From: Spizellomyces punctatus DAOM BR117
Taxonomy: Eukaryota; Chytridiomycota; Chytridiomycetes; Spizellomycetales; Spizellomycetaceae
DNA: 64,000 nt
Assembly (NCBI RefSeq): GCF_000182565.1
Contig: NW_015971542.1
Coordinates: 951,736 to 1,015,735, forward strand
Reading direction: 5' to 3'
Below, piece after piece: positions 29,089 to 39,245 of this stretch. The position numbers and the translations under genes are program-made. Numbering within the stretch: the first letter of the stretch is position 1; each line of letters opens with the position of its first letter. Under the pieces are notes generated by a model. The model did no database searches. It was given only the letters and a program-made list of their open reading frames with translations, and was not told the DNA's origin.

Positions 29089-31521
29089 ATGCTCCTGGGC
29101 GGTGTTTCCCGTCGCTTGAAGCGCACGGCACCGCACTCCCGTACCCTGTTTTATGGCTGTTTTCCAGCATTCCTGACAGTGACGGTCCTCCTACTGACAT
29201 TTGTGACATTTTCCCCTTCCGTACGGCGACGAGTCAGTGAACTCACACCGGAATGGCTTCAAAAGGGCTCGCATCTGTTGCCTTTTCATTCCGGCGACTC
29301 TGAAGAGGTGAACGATGAGTTCACACATCCGATTCTGATAACAAAGGAAGACACTCCGGAGCCGTACATTGTCGTCGCAACAATGATAGCAAATCAGGCG
29401 CATTATCTACCGGAATGGATAGAATTTCACCTCTTACAAGGCGTCGAGAGATTCGTGATATACCATGATTCAAGAAAAAAAACAAAAGACCTGTCGAGAC
29501 AGGTAGCGGAGCCCTATATCCAGAGTGGAATCATTGAATGGATCGAGTGGCCTCAAGATGCACATAATATTGAGAAAGTACTTGGTGCGAGACAATGGCC
29601 TGTTGAATGGGCTAAGCGAGAATTCTATGATCAATTGGAGAACGATTGCATTAAGCATAATCCAGCACGGTATGTTATGCGTAGCTTGTTCATGATGAAC
29701 ACGTTGATATCTGACGCTTGTGTTCTATAGCACTAGTCATCTTCAAGCAGGCTGTCAGGCTGTCGCATTTATTGACGCGGCCGCAAGGTATCGCAATCGT
29801 TCGAGATGGGTCGGAGCTTGGGACGTTGACGAGTTTGTGTTTATACCGCAAGAGGACACTGAGGTAAGCATACCATTTGCAAAACTGGATAGTGGGCTCG
29901 CAGCTAAAGGAAAAAACAGGGAGATGTACTTGGTGATCACACCTTGAAGAATGTCCTTACTAAGCTGGAGTGGTGGGATCAGATTTGGTTGAATGGACGG
30001 ATTTTTGCAACAAACGGTTATTTTTCTGATCCGACTCCTCCCTCCGATGGACTTCCTTTCACTTTGGTAAGACGACATTCTCCATAAAATCGTGAATGAC
30101 TTCTTATATGAGTATTGGTTAGGTGACCGAACGTTATGAATATCGGTTCGATAATGATTTAAATCGCCAGTTCGACAGATCAGATATTAAAGGCTTTGAC
30201 TGGACCCGGAAAGCCCTGGTGGATCCAAAGATCGTAACCTCGAATAAAATTCATGGTTGGCTGGTTGAGATCCCCGCATCCGAAAATCGGGAAGAACGTC
30301 TCATGCAGACGAATTTCAAAGACATAGTTATGTACCACTATCAATTCCGATCGGTGCTTGGCAATCATGACAAAGCTGTGGCAAATGGAAACCCAGCCAT
30401 GGAATACCTCCCGGTTCGCGAAGTTTATTTCAATGAGAAGAAAGACACTGGAATTTTGTTCATGGTACCATTCGTAAAAGAACAATTGATGAAGCGAATT
30501 ACCGCTGGATGGTGGAAGGGTTGGGAACCACCATCCGCAGTAGCGAGACCATTTTTGGGCTACCAGAAGGTATGTCAAGTATGGATGATTGGGCACAACA
30601 TTATGACTCACCAACCTATGTTTTTAGGCGAAACAACCACAGGTCTGTCTCGCCTTTGCGTATCTGGATCCGAATCTGTCAAAGCTCCGCAAATCTATCT
30701 CTAGCATCTTCCATCATCTGCGCACATACGAACCGTCCCTTAGTTTTGAGGCTGTCCTTATTCTTCCCCGCTCAACCTACGATAAGCGTCTCATGGATGA
30801 GTTTCCCTTCGAAACTCTGCGATTCCTCAACGATACGACATCCAAAGCTCAGGCAGTGGACCTCCTATTTGAAGCCTGTACAGCTCCGTACATTTTGAGT
30901 TTGGTGGATGACTATGAAACGAGAGTGGGTTGGCTGAATCCCCTTCGACCAGAAGTGGTAAATCGTACCGAAAGAACTGTGAAGGCCCCTATAATTAGTG
31001 CTGCTGTACAGCTTCTGGAGCAAAGATATGACTTGCTGGAGGTCTGGATTGGAGATGTTCCAGATATTGCTGTTTACAACCAAAATCGAACGGATTGGCT
31101 CCCCTTTACGCCTAGCAAAAACGGCAAAATAGACGCTGACTATGGTGCCGTGAAGTGGTATAGGGTACAGTCTGCTTCCGCCACATCTGTGCTAGGCGTC
31201 TCAAGGTTTGGCGGTACACTAAAACACCGTGAACGGATCATCTCAGTTGGACCAGTCTTTCCTGGACAAACGGGCGGCAACAAGTTAACGGAGACTGTTG
31301 ATGAATACGCTCTGCAAGAGGATTTCGCGAAGCGAGCTGCCGCACTAGGGTTTTCTAGCGCCCATTTTTGTCTTGGCGAGGAACCCACCAGTCGCCAAGA
31401 TCAATGTAATTTTGACCCGGATGCGACCTATGACGGGGCTACAACCGGACTCATGTGGCGAATTCGTCCTGTGGATGAGGACGACAGAGCGAAAGATGGA
31501 ATGATTGACAGGGCATTGTGA
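29089..31521 (+). CDS. Type II membrane glycosyltransferase: GT92 domain plus extra C-terminal domain
   Basis: Exons joined by short introns (near 29675-29750, 29862-29920, 30066-30122, 30570-30630) encode about 750 residues from the ATG at 29089. In-frame ATGs at 28876 and 28783 would extend it but would overlap the divergent deaminase. A Lys/Arg-rich cytosolic start is followed by one TM (FYGCFPAFLTVTVLLLTFVTF). The GT92 (DUF23) domain shows YIVVATMIANQAHYLPEWIEFH, GVERFVIYHDS, WVGAWDVDEFVFI (DxD), RKALVDPKIVT and MYHYQFRS. After about residue 480 comes a second region (VCLAFAYLDPNLSKLRKSI, EAVLILPRSTYDKRLMDEF, YILSLVDDYETRVGWLNP, and the end TTGLMWRIRPVDED) with no GT92 likeness. It may be a second GT-A-like lectin or transferase domain; this is inference. 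Golgi location and matrix or cell-wall glycan synthesis are probable. Confidence 0.7.
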
Positions 31522-31672
31522 CATTTATCTTATCTTTCTCTTATGTTTATTTATACTTTTCTTTATTTATCGCATTCATGATCAATAAAGTTGTTTCATA
31601 TGCCGTGCACTGAGACCAAAGGGGAATATTCATGTCGAAAACGTGGAATGAGTAAGGAACTATGCATCGTAT

Positions 31673-32239
31673 TTATCCTAAAAAGTTCACTACAAATCCA
31701 AATAGCACAAGGCTGGCAAAGGCAAAGTCTGCAAAGGCTCTTTGGATAAGAGGAACATTCACAAACAGGTTAGAATCTGCTAACACTAAGTTGCTTTGTA
31801 CGCGTATCACTACCTTTCCGTCGACGTGTCTTTGAATTCCTTGTTCTCTGGGTTTACTTGCATTCGCAAGTTGGCTGATTGCAATGTAACTCGTGAGATG
31901 ACCAATTCCGTTCCAGCGTCCAAAAAAAAACGTACCCGCCAACACGAAACTTCCAACACTCGCCCCAAATCCCGCCAGAAAACTGTTATAGGGATATGTT
32001 CCCGCAAGCAGAACATATACGAACTGGATAATCCCCGTCAACATCACAAACACAAGGTACGTATCGATCAGTTTCAAAGACTGTGGGGTGTTCTTTTGGT
32101 ATGAAGTAACAAGCCGTCGGACGAGAAAAGCTTGCTGTGCCGCAGCATTTGATGCAGATGCAGCAACGGATTGAGCCGAGGCGCTTACTGCACCAGCAGG
32201 GGACGCGGGGGAGGCTTGGGTGGGCGATGACTTGGCCAT
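31673..32239 (-). CDS. OST2: Oligosaccharyltransferase subunit DAD1/Ost2
   Basis: ER membrane subunit of the N-glycosylation OST complex. Three exons. Exon 1 (from 32239) starts with an unusually long Ala/Ser/Pro stretch of about 40 residues, then YQKNTPQSLKLIDTYLVFV (family core, first TM), GIIQFVYVLLAGTYPYNSFL (second TM) and FGASVGSFVLA. Exon 2 supplies NLRMQVNPENKEFKDTS and exon 3 RAFADFAFASLVLFGFVVNFLG to the stop at 31673. The reading-through frame after SFVLA is intronic (GTACG donor). About 146 residues; typical DAD1 is about 113, the difference being the N-terminal extension. Confidence 0.9.
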   Translation of the reverse strand: MAKSSPTQASPASPAGAVSASAQSVAASASNAAAQQAFLVRRLVTSYQKNTPQSLKLIDTYLVFVMLTGIIQFVYVLLAGTYPYNSFLAGFGASVGSFVLAGTFFFGRWNGIGHLTSYIAISQLANASKPREQGIQRHVDGKVVIRVQSNLVLADSNLFVNVPLIQRAFADFAFASLVLFGFVVNFLG

Positions 32240-32551
32240 GGGGATCTGATCAGTATGCCGGGGTTAACACCTGTTGGGATGGCAATCCTACTCTCCTAGC
32301 ATGGTCCCAGTGCATATACCTGTATTTGAGACGGAACCTACACTCACACCGAAGGCAAGCAAGGAATGCGAACGATCGGGACGGGAGAGGACGACCATCG
32401 ACAAACGACGCGTCGTGTTACCCGCACCACTTCAAGGCACGTGATCTACCGCGAGGGTGAGAATGAGTACCTCCCGGGTTACAGCCCCATCGACTTCCAT
32501 ATCGCTTTCAATCGCTTCAACAGCTTATACGTGCAAACAGGATCAATCGCC
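32240..32551. other. Divergent promoter region between DAD1 and the FAD oxidoreductase
   Basis: About 310 nt with no convincing coding potential of its own. The plus frame is open from 32366, but the upstream codons are not family-like. It includes a CACGTG palindrome at about 32439-32444 (within GGCACGTGATC), a possible bHLH site. Confidence 0.45.
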
Positions 32552-34541
32552 ATGCCTGAAAGCCAATTTCCTCTTGGGCACTCAGAGAATCCCTACGAGT
32601 TGCTGATAGTAGGAGCTGGGCCTCACGCCCTCACGCTCCTGGTACGGTTGCTCACCAAATATCCGGTTACTTTATTCAACGATGAGGAACAGGACCGCCT
32701 TCTGCGTCATGTCAAGCATCAGAAAGGGTGTGGCATGGTTGATGAAGCACGCAAACGAAAGTACTTGGTAGTCGACGAAGGAGGTGAATGGCTGAGCCGT
32801 TGGAAAAAGCTTTTTGCCGGGTACGACATCCCGTGGCTAAGGAGTCTTGTCAATATACACCCGGATGCGTGAGTATGCCATCAGTAGTTGGGACAGCAAC
32901 CATAACAGATTATAACAATTTGCTTCCTTCTGCAGGTCCCACGCCAGCTCGCTCCGTGATTTTGCAATGATGCAGGGACGGCTCGACGAAATTAAAGAAA
33001 TCGACGACTTTGTGCAAAAAGCTGTGCACAGGCAAGCCAAGTATGACCGCCCAAACGTAGTTTTTGGTCACATATGCACTATTAACAGCCATGGATCAGA
33101 TCTCGGCGTATGAACTCTGCTTTCAATCATTCGCAAAATACAACCCTGCACGTCCCGACCTCGTCACTCTTCATCGATTTTTGTGCGCACCTTGTTGAGA
33201 AGCACCATTTAAATGATGTTATCCAGCAAGGGAGTGTTCATTGTATCAAGCCTATGTTCGACAGCTCTTGCAATATCTGCAAAGGATTCGAGATTGATCT
33301 TCTACACAATGGACATTGCAAGAAAATCCACGCATCTCGGGTAGTCTGTGCCATTGGAAACGGAAATTGCTTGCGGCTTCCTGACTGGGTTCCACCATGT
33401 GATGGTTGTAATACTGTAAAGTGGCCTAAAGAATGTCTGATGCATTCGGCCGAGTTGGTTAAGAGCGGTGTTCTCAACTGCGAAGGATGTTGCTCCAAAG
33501 AGCAAACTCAGTTGCTGCCGACCCTTCGTGAGGCATCAAAAGGGAGATTGATGATAGTGGGAGGAGGTCTCACAGCAGCCCACCTAGTGAAGCATGGCGT
33601 CAAGCGGTTCGACCAGGTTGGTGCAAATACTTGTTACTGCGACGGACTTCAAAAAACTCTGACACCCTTCAGGTTTTACTGGTAAGCCGGTCGTTTCTAC
33701 GTGTGAAGCATTTTGATGTTTCGTTGAATTGGATCGATCGATACGGAAATGTGGAGATGGCCAAATTTTGGCAGGAAAACGATCCCAGAAGTGTGTACAC
33801 GACAAACGTGCTGCCAAACTTTGCCCAACTAATGCATTTTGTCAGTTCGACTGAAGATCATACAAAATGCCCGGGAAGGAGGCAGCATGACTCCATCAAT
33901 GTGGGAATACATAGAATCCGCCAAAGCGGCTGGATCACTCGAAACGAAGCAGTATACTGAGATAATAAGCGCGATATGGAGGACCGACACCCACTGTGCT
34001 TGCGATTCTGCGGAGACAGCCAAGGGATTTTGGGAAGTTCATTTGAGTGATGGTAGTATTGAGAATGTTCATGCCATATGGATGGCTACTGGAAGGTGAG
34101 GTCCCTCTGCTCGTCTGTGCAGATGACCTGTCGCCTAATTGCTATATGGGCAGCAAAATGAATGTCACGCAAGACCCGCTGCTCTCGCAGATATGCAAAG
34201 CCGTCCCGACCACATTAATTGAGGGATTTCCTGTTCTAACGCATGGTACCTTCCACTGTTGCATTCATATACTTCGATCTTGGGAATTCACCTTCGTATT
34301 CGCATTTATAGATCTACGCTGGCAATCATCCATTCCCTTGTACGTAATGGGCGGTTATGCTGCGCTTCAGCTGGGGCCCAATGCCCTGAACCTGGCAGGC
34401 GCTAAAATTGCCAGTGAGAGAATCGTAGAAGCTTTGGAGACTGAAATGGGTTTTGACCAAGCTCATGCCGACGATGGCGCCGCTGTAGTTGGCGGCTGGG
34501 CAAATCGGTACAAGTTCTTGGAAGATGAAGACGCTTGTTAG
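32552..34541 (+). CDS. FAD/NAD(P)-dependent oxidoreductase with Cys-rich insert
   Basis: Multi-exon flavoprotein starting at 32552 (MPESQFPLGHSENPYELLIV). The first Rossmann motif is LLIVGAGPHALTLLVRLL and the second, NAD(P)-type, is LMIVGGGLTAAHLVKHGV. Downstream are VLLVSRSFLRVKHFDV, NVEMAKFWQENDPR, ENVHAIWMATG and a C-terminal FAD-binding stretch (SIPLYVMGGYAALQLGPNALN). The layout resembles ornithine N5-hydroxylase / FMO-like enzymes, but substrate motifs do not identify a specific reaction. Between the two nucleotide-binding motifs sits a Cys-rich segment (SCNICKGF; CDGCNTVKWPKEC; NCEGCCSKEQ). Introns near 32870-32936, 33047-33100, 33616-33672 and 34097-34160 carry GT..AG sites. Ornithine hydroxylase would imply siderophore synthesis, but no NRPS lies nearby. 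Confidence 0.62.
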
Positions 34542-34580
34542 AAACGCTGCGTGTCGTGCGCAGCTCCTTTTACTTATTGT

Positions 34581-34910
34581 CCACCCCTTGCACGCGTGTA
34601 AGTCCGTCAGGGGCATCTCAATAGAATATTACGTCGATGGAAGGTTTGACGATGCCAGGACTTGTCCATGAACGACATCCATGGGATATTCCTTTACTCA
34701 CCAGCTTACATTAAGGACGCCGCCGTGTCCCCTGTTCCTCCACCACCCCTTGCGCGCGTGCAAGTTCATCAGGGGTATCTCAATAGAACTTGCTTCGATA
34801 GGAGGATCGACACGATGCCAGGGCTTCTGTCCATGAACGACATCCACATGGGATTTCCCCAACTCACGAGCTTATATAAAGGACGCCCTGTCCCCTCTTC
34901 CTCATCATCT
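34581..34910. repeat. Imperfect direct repeat, about 162-bp period, two copies
   Basis: Copy A (34581-34742) and copy B (34743-about 34910) share CACCCCTTGC, TCAGGGG(C/T)ATCTCAATAGAA, a GACGATGCCAGG-like / GACACGATGCCAGG block, TCCATGAACGACATCCA, GGGAT(A/T)TTCC and a CTTA(C/T)AT(T/A)AAAGGACGCC-like box, interrupted by small indels. The divergence suggests an older duplication than the 93-bp repeat next to it. No ORF runs through both copies. Confidence 0.75.
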
Positions 34911-34937
34911 TCAACCTGCAGGAAGGTATGGTCTCCA

Positions 34938-35123
34938 GTGCGAAAATAAGGTAATTAGTTATTCGCAATTCTCTCTGTAGGTTCAAAAAAGTTCACAGCC
35001 CGCAGGGTAAGTTTCTTCGGATTGGAGGACGTGCGAAAATAAGGTAAGTAGTTGTTCGCAATTCTCTCTGTAGGTTCAAAAAAGTTCACAGCCCGCAGGG
35101 TAAGTTCCTTCGGATTGGAGGAC
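34938..35123. repeat. 93-bp tandem repeat, two near-identical copies
   Basis: Copies at 34938-35030 and 35031-35123 differ at only a few positions; the sequence then leaves the repeat after GTG at 35124. Each unit holds GGTAA(T/G)TAGTT, a pyrimidine stretch ending CTCTCTGTAG, then GTTCAAAAAAGTTCACAGC, then CCGCAGGGTAAGTT, so it resembles a mini intron-exon-intron on the plus strand. On the minus strand the unit is 31 codons and stays open through both copies (35167-34955), giving a repeat with LTLRAVNFFEPTERIANN. Confidence 0.85.
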
Positions 35124-35533
35124 GTGAATGAGATATTGGCTATTTGAGGCCCGCATTCTTGTTTCAACTATCGTAATCTACAACGTAAGTTTGAGCATTC
35201 AGTGCGGATGCATCGCGTTGTCACCCGTCTCTGCGCATCCGTCCATCTCCAGAGAAAGTACTGTACATTGTGACTGAGCTTCAGGGCTCTTGTACCGGAG
35301 AGTACAAACGCTGGCGGAAGAATAACCATTCCCGCCATTTGGTACCTGCAACCTAATGGTACAAGAACCACCTCCATGAAACAATTCTCCACCATGCTGC
35401 GGTGTATTACCGCCGGAAGTTGCATGACAGCATTGGCCTTCTGAATCTTTTTCAAAGTCAAAGACGCAACACAGTGCTGCATAGCGCAGACGCGCGTTTC
35501 TGTTGACGACGCGAGCCTGATTCTCACAGATGC

Positions 35534-37903
35534 ATGGTTGGCAGAATGCTGCGCGCTTCTCAGCCTAGGACTATTTTGGGATATGAGCTGGGCGAGACAA
35601 TTGGCGAGGGTGCACACGGAAAGTATGTAAACGACATTGTTGCATTCAATTGGGCAGATTATGTCGCATGCGCGCTGCCGTCGAATTGGTTAGAGATTCA
35701 GCAATGCTGACACATTTCCAACCTGCCCAGAGTAAAACTGGCCATTGACCCTGCCTCACGACAAGCTGTTGCAGTAAAGATAATCAAAAAACGTTCGGGG
35801 CAGGAAGGAGCTCGAGATCTCGCCATTTTGCAGAAAGAGATCAAGATTCACAGTGCTGTCCGTCATGAGAACATTATCACGCTCTTGAACGCTGCGGAAG
35901 ACGATGCTTGTGTTTATATTGTAATGGAATATGCAGCTGCTGGGGAGCTGTTTGACCGAATTGGTAGGATTGAGGTTTGTGTATGCGGCGGCGGTCCATG
36001 CAGCAACCATATGCCAAATCACCTTTTGTCGTAGAACCAGATGTGGGCGTGGAAGAAGAACTCGCTCATATGTACTTTATTCAGCTTCTTGCGGGTGTGG
36101 TACGTGATCCTGATTGTGAGTTTAGCAGCAGCGCTGTGGAAACGCTAATGGAGGGAACTAGGAGTACTTGCATGGGCGCGGCATATCTCACCGAGATCTC
36201 AAGCCAGAGGTACGATTTGCCCTTTGACACGACCATTTCCCATGAGAACTAATAGGAGCTGCAGAATATTCTGCTAGACCAGTATGGTAACCTGAAGATT
36301 AGCGATTTTGGTCTGGCGACAGTATTCAAGCACAAAGGAACGCGACGAATTCTCACAACTCCTTGCGGCACTCCACCATACGTTGTTAGTATTCTCCTCA
36401 GGATCTGACACGACACCTATATGCCAATACTAACTTTGAGCTCCATAACAGGCTCCGGAGGTAGGATTTTACCTGTAGATCGCTACGCTACATGATCTGA
36501 TAGTGCAATATTTCAAGATCCATGCAATGAGCTATCATGGTGATGCGGTAGACATATGGGCAGTGGGCATCATACTTTACGTTTTGCTTGCAGGAAGTGG
36601 GTTCGGACTTGTTTTTGGTGATGCACATCATCCGCAGTGTTAATCTCGGTATTCTCTAGATACTCCCTGGGCCGAACCAACAAAGCATGACGATGAGTTT
36701 ATGTTTTTCCTTCGTAATTATGCCCAAGGGCTGCCGTACGCGCCTTGGACCGGCTTCTCGAAGGATACGCTTAGTAAGTAATGGCGCCTGCGGCGGTGTC
36801 TGTATATGCACGTCCTAATCGGCCGATTCCTTGAATCAGGTCTTTTGATGGGAATCTTGCATGTGGATGCAATATCTCGATATAGCATCGAAGACATAAA
36901 AGAAAATCCCTGGGTCAAGAGGTACGTAAAAGAGTGAATTACTGCTGCCTGTGAGCACGAGCCTAATAGAACCAATTTCTTTTTCCAGACCAAATACATT
37001 GCTGACCGATGGTTCGCGTCGCACATATTCCCGTCATTTGTTCTCCAACGACTTACATTGGGGCTTAACTTACAGGGAAATGTAATGATCCAGCAAGACT
37101 AGCAGAGCGCATGATGTCAACTATGCTGTCAAGTGCAAACGAAATGATGGAAGCATCGCAAATGTGAGTGGCCTGGAACGCCTTCGTGATCAGCCTTGCG
37201 GTGACATTCCTTTTTATATGAGCAGAATATCCTATTCACAGCCCTCTGACATGCGCCCTGATGCTTACTCCAATGGAAGCAGTGTGTTTGATGACCGATC
37301 GGGCTTTATTTCCTTCTCGCAACCCCAAAGGATGGAAAGCGAGACACATACGCAAAACGTGAGTGGAAATTTGCTGCCAGGATTACCGGCTACCCTCCAT
37401 CACCCCTCCTCATGCTTGATGCTCACGTTGTGTTTGCTACAGACTCAACTCGAGTCCGGCGGCTTCCTGGATCTCTTCCCTTCGGACCGGATTACTCGTT
37501 TCTATAGTAGCGCGGATCGGGATACCATAAGCAAAATGCTTAACAAAACCCTGCAGAATTTCCTGGTCCCACATAAAATACATCCAGTTTCACGCAAGGT
37601 ATGTGGACCAGTAGTGTATAAGGGACGGGATGAAGATATAAACAATTCCTACAGATCGTCTTCACTACCGTCGACAGACGAAAATGTCCGTTGCATGGGG
37701 AGATCAGCATCCAACGTCTAGGTACTGATCTGCAGCTGGTGGCATTCAGAAAAAGCAAGGTAGGAGACATGACGGTTCATTGAACGCATTGGCCAACCTC
37801 TTATGAACTAACGCGACCATCTCTCTCCCAGGGAGATCCCTTGGAGTTTAAGCGGTTTTACCGCGCTGTGCTTTCTTCGGTTAAGAACTTGGTCGTCAGT
37901 TGA
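35534..37903 (+). CDS. CHK1: DNA-damage checkpoint kinase Chk1
   Basis: Ser/Thr kinase that halts the cell cycle after replication stress. The gene starts at 35534 (MVGRMLRASQPRTILGYELG) and has about ten introns. Kinase motifs: GETIGEGAHGKV (G-loop, split by an intron), AVAVKIIKKRSG, ENIITLLNAAEDD, IVMEYAAAGELFDRI, EPDVGVEEELAHMYFIQLLAG, HGRGISHRDLKPE, NILLDQYGNLKISDFGLAT, CGTPPYV then APE, and GDAVDIWAVGIILYVLLAG. The insert EPDVGV and the C-terminal RSGFISFSQPQ are specific to Chk1. The KA1-like regulatory end follows: RITRFYSSADRDTISKMLNK, RRKCPLHGEISIQRLG, and GDPLEFKRFYRAVLSSVKNL. The SQ sites normally phosphorylated by ATR were not located. It ends 91 nt from the convergent ODAD4 gene. 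Confidence 0.9.
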
Positions 37904-37993
37904 ACATACTGCGCTGAAGCTGTACATAGAGGTAGATGCTCTGTATCATTGCAAAATACATTTTAACCACATCAATTGGTAGTCTGGACGTCT

Positions 37994-39004
37994 TTACACC
38001 GCCACCTGTTGCCGCGTTGCTGTTGCACGGCTCTCACTTTTGCGTCCCTGTCCCGCTAATGGTCCAGCCTTCCCCCGCGCGTGTACTTCCTTCGGGGTAC
38101 CTTCCCTTTCCGCCGTGTGCATCCGAGGCTTGAGTCCACCTTTCTCCATCCTCGGTTTGATCCGCTTCTCCTTAGGACGTGCATAAAGCGGATTCTGCTG
38201 CCTCCAAAAGTCAATTCGCGTCTGAAGATATCGGATCCCATCTGCAACCAGACTCATCACTTGCTCATCAGGACACTCTGTGAAGTCCTTATCAGATAAC
38301 AGCTCCTCCAGGTACATTTTGTCTTCGTATAGTTCGCCCAGGAGCTTATTTTCAAGTGCAGGACTGAGGGAGGACTTTTGCTCCTGTTGATGCTGCTGAA
38401 CAAAAGCAATTCCCCTCCCTTCAGTGCCGCGTGCAGCAGCAGCAGCCTTTCGCGTTGACGGATCTGCAGCTGCTTCCGCTTCTACTGCTGCCGCTGCCGC
38501 AAGGGCCTTTCGCAGATTCTGGGGTACCTGAATTTTGGTCTCCTTCGGGTTCCCGATTCCATTTTCGATAGCCTCACGCGCCTTTTGAATACCTGTTCGA
38601 AACTCATCGAGTTCTGGTCGAAGCCTATTTCCTCGGTGATAAAACACAAGTGCCGTTTCGAAATCACCTATTGCATACAAAGCTTCTGCTTTCTGATATA
38701 TTCCTTTGAAGAAATCAGGATCTTGTTTCAATGCTTCTTCGGCATCAAGCAGTGCGGGTCTTCCGTTTCCAGCATTGATGTGACATCGGGAACGGGAGAC
38801 GAGACAATGCTTGTCTGTGGGGCGAATGGCGAGTGCGCGGGTATAGGCGTCTATGGCTGGACCCCATGCTCCACGTTGGGCAAGGAGATCCCCTTCTGCG
38901 GCAAGAATTTGGAATTTTGCTACGAGGTTTTCGGGGTTTTCGGCGTCTGGATCTGTGAAATCTGAAGGATGACCTCCACCACCGCCCATTGCCGCGGCTG
39001 CCAT
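37994..39004 (-). CDS. ODAD4: Outer dynein arm docking subunit TTC25/ODAD4-like
   Basis: Intronless, 336 residues. The N-terminal third has three TPR repeats: LLAQRGAWGPAIDAYTRAL, CLVSRSRCHINAGNGRPALL and KAEALYAIGDFETALVFYHR, with FRTGIQKAREAIENGIG closing the superhelix. After an Ala-rich spacer comes the family-specific block ENKLLGELYEDKMYLEELL, then GIRYLQTRIDFWRQQNPLYAR, which matches TTC25/ODAD4. That protein helps anchor outer dynein arms on axonemal doublets. The C-terminus is basic and disordered. Human TTC25 is about twice as long; the extra C-terminal TPRs are not found here. A motile flagellum in the organism is implied. Confidence 0.8.
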   Translation of the reverse strand: MAAAAMGGGGGHPSDFTDPDAENPENLVAKFQILAAEGDLLAQRGAWGPAIDAYTRALAIRPTDKHCLVSRSRCHINAGNGRPALLDAEEALKQDPDFFKGIYQKAEALYAIGDFETALVFYHRGNRLRPELDEFRTGIQKAREAIENGIGNPKETKIQVPQNLRKALAAAAAVEAEAAADPSTRKAAAAARGTEGRGIAFVQQHQQEQKSSLSPALENKLLGELYEDKMYLEELLSDKDFTECPDEQVMSLVADGIRYLQTRIDFWRQQNPLYARPKEKRIKPRMEKGGLKPRMHTAEREGTPKEVHARGKAGPLAGQGRKSESRATATRQQVAV

Positions 39005-39245
39005 AATGCCTTACTTACTCCTCTTGCAGAGAGAAAAGGCAACTTGAATTTTGGCGGGCTTTAATAGAATCCTGGTATATCATTGCTCCAGGGGACATTC
39101 GGAGCGGGTATCCCTAAATGTGTACGTAAGCGTTAATTCACCGATTTCGCTTAGGTAATCAGACGCGGTTTTTTCGGTTCAAAAGTTACGGTGACTCCCG
39201 GACAGTTTGCCCTTTTGTGCATTGAGGGTCAAAAAGCTGCCTGCA

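Larger units (their letters stand above)
34542..35533. other. Repeat-bearing intergenic region upstream of Chk1
   Basis: Nearly 1 kb with two sets of local duplications, listed separately. A minus-strand frame covering 35617-35168 is open for 149 codons but overlaps the first Chk1 exon and has no recognisable domain. I do not call it a gene. Confidence 0.5.

Noticed and set aside
35168-35617. 149-codon minus-strand ORF as a gene
   Set aside because: It overlaps the first Chk1 exon and has no domain, splice logic or compositional support. It is treated as a chance frame.
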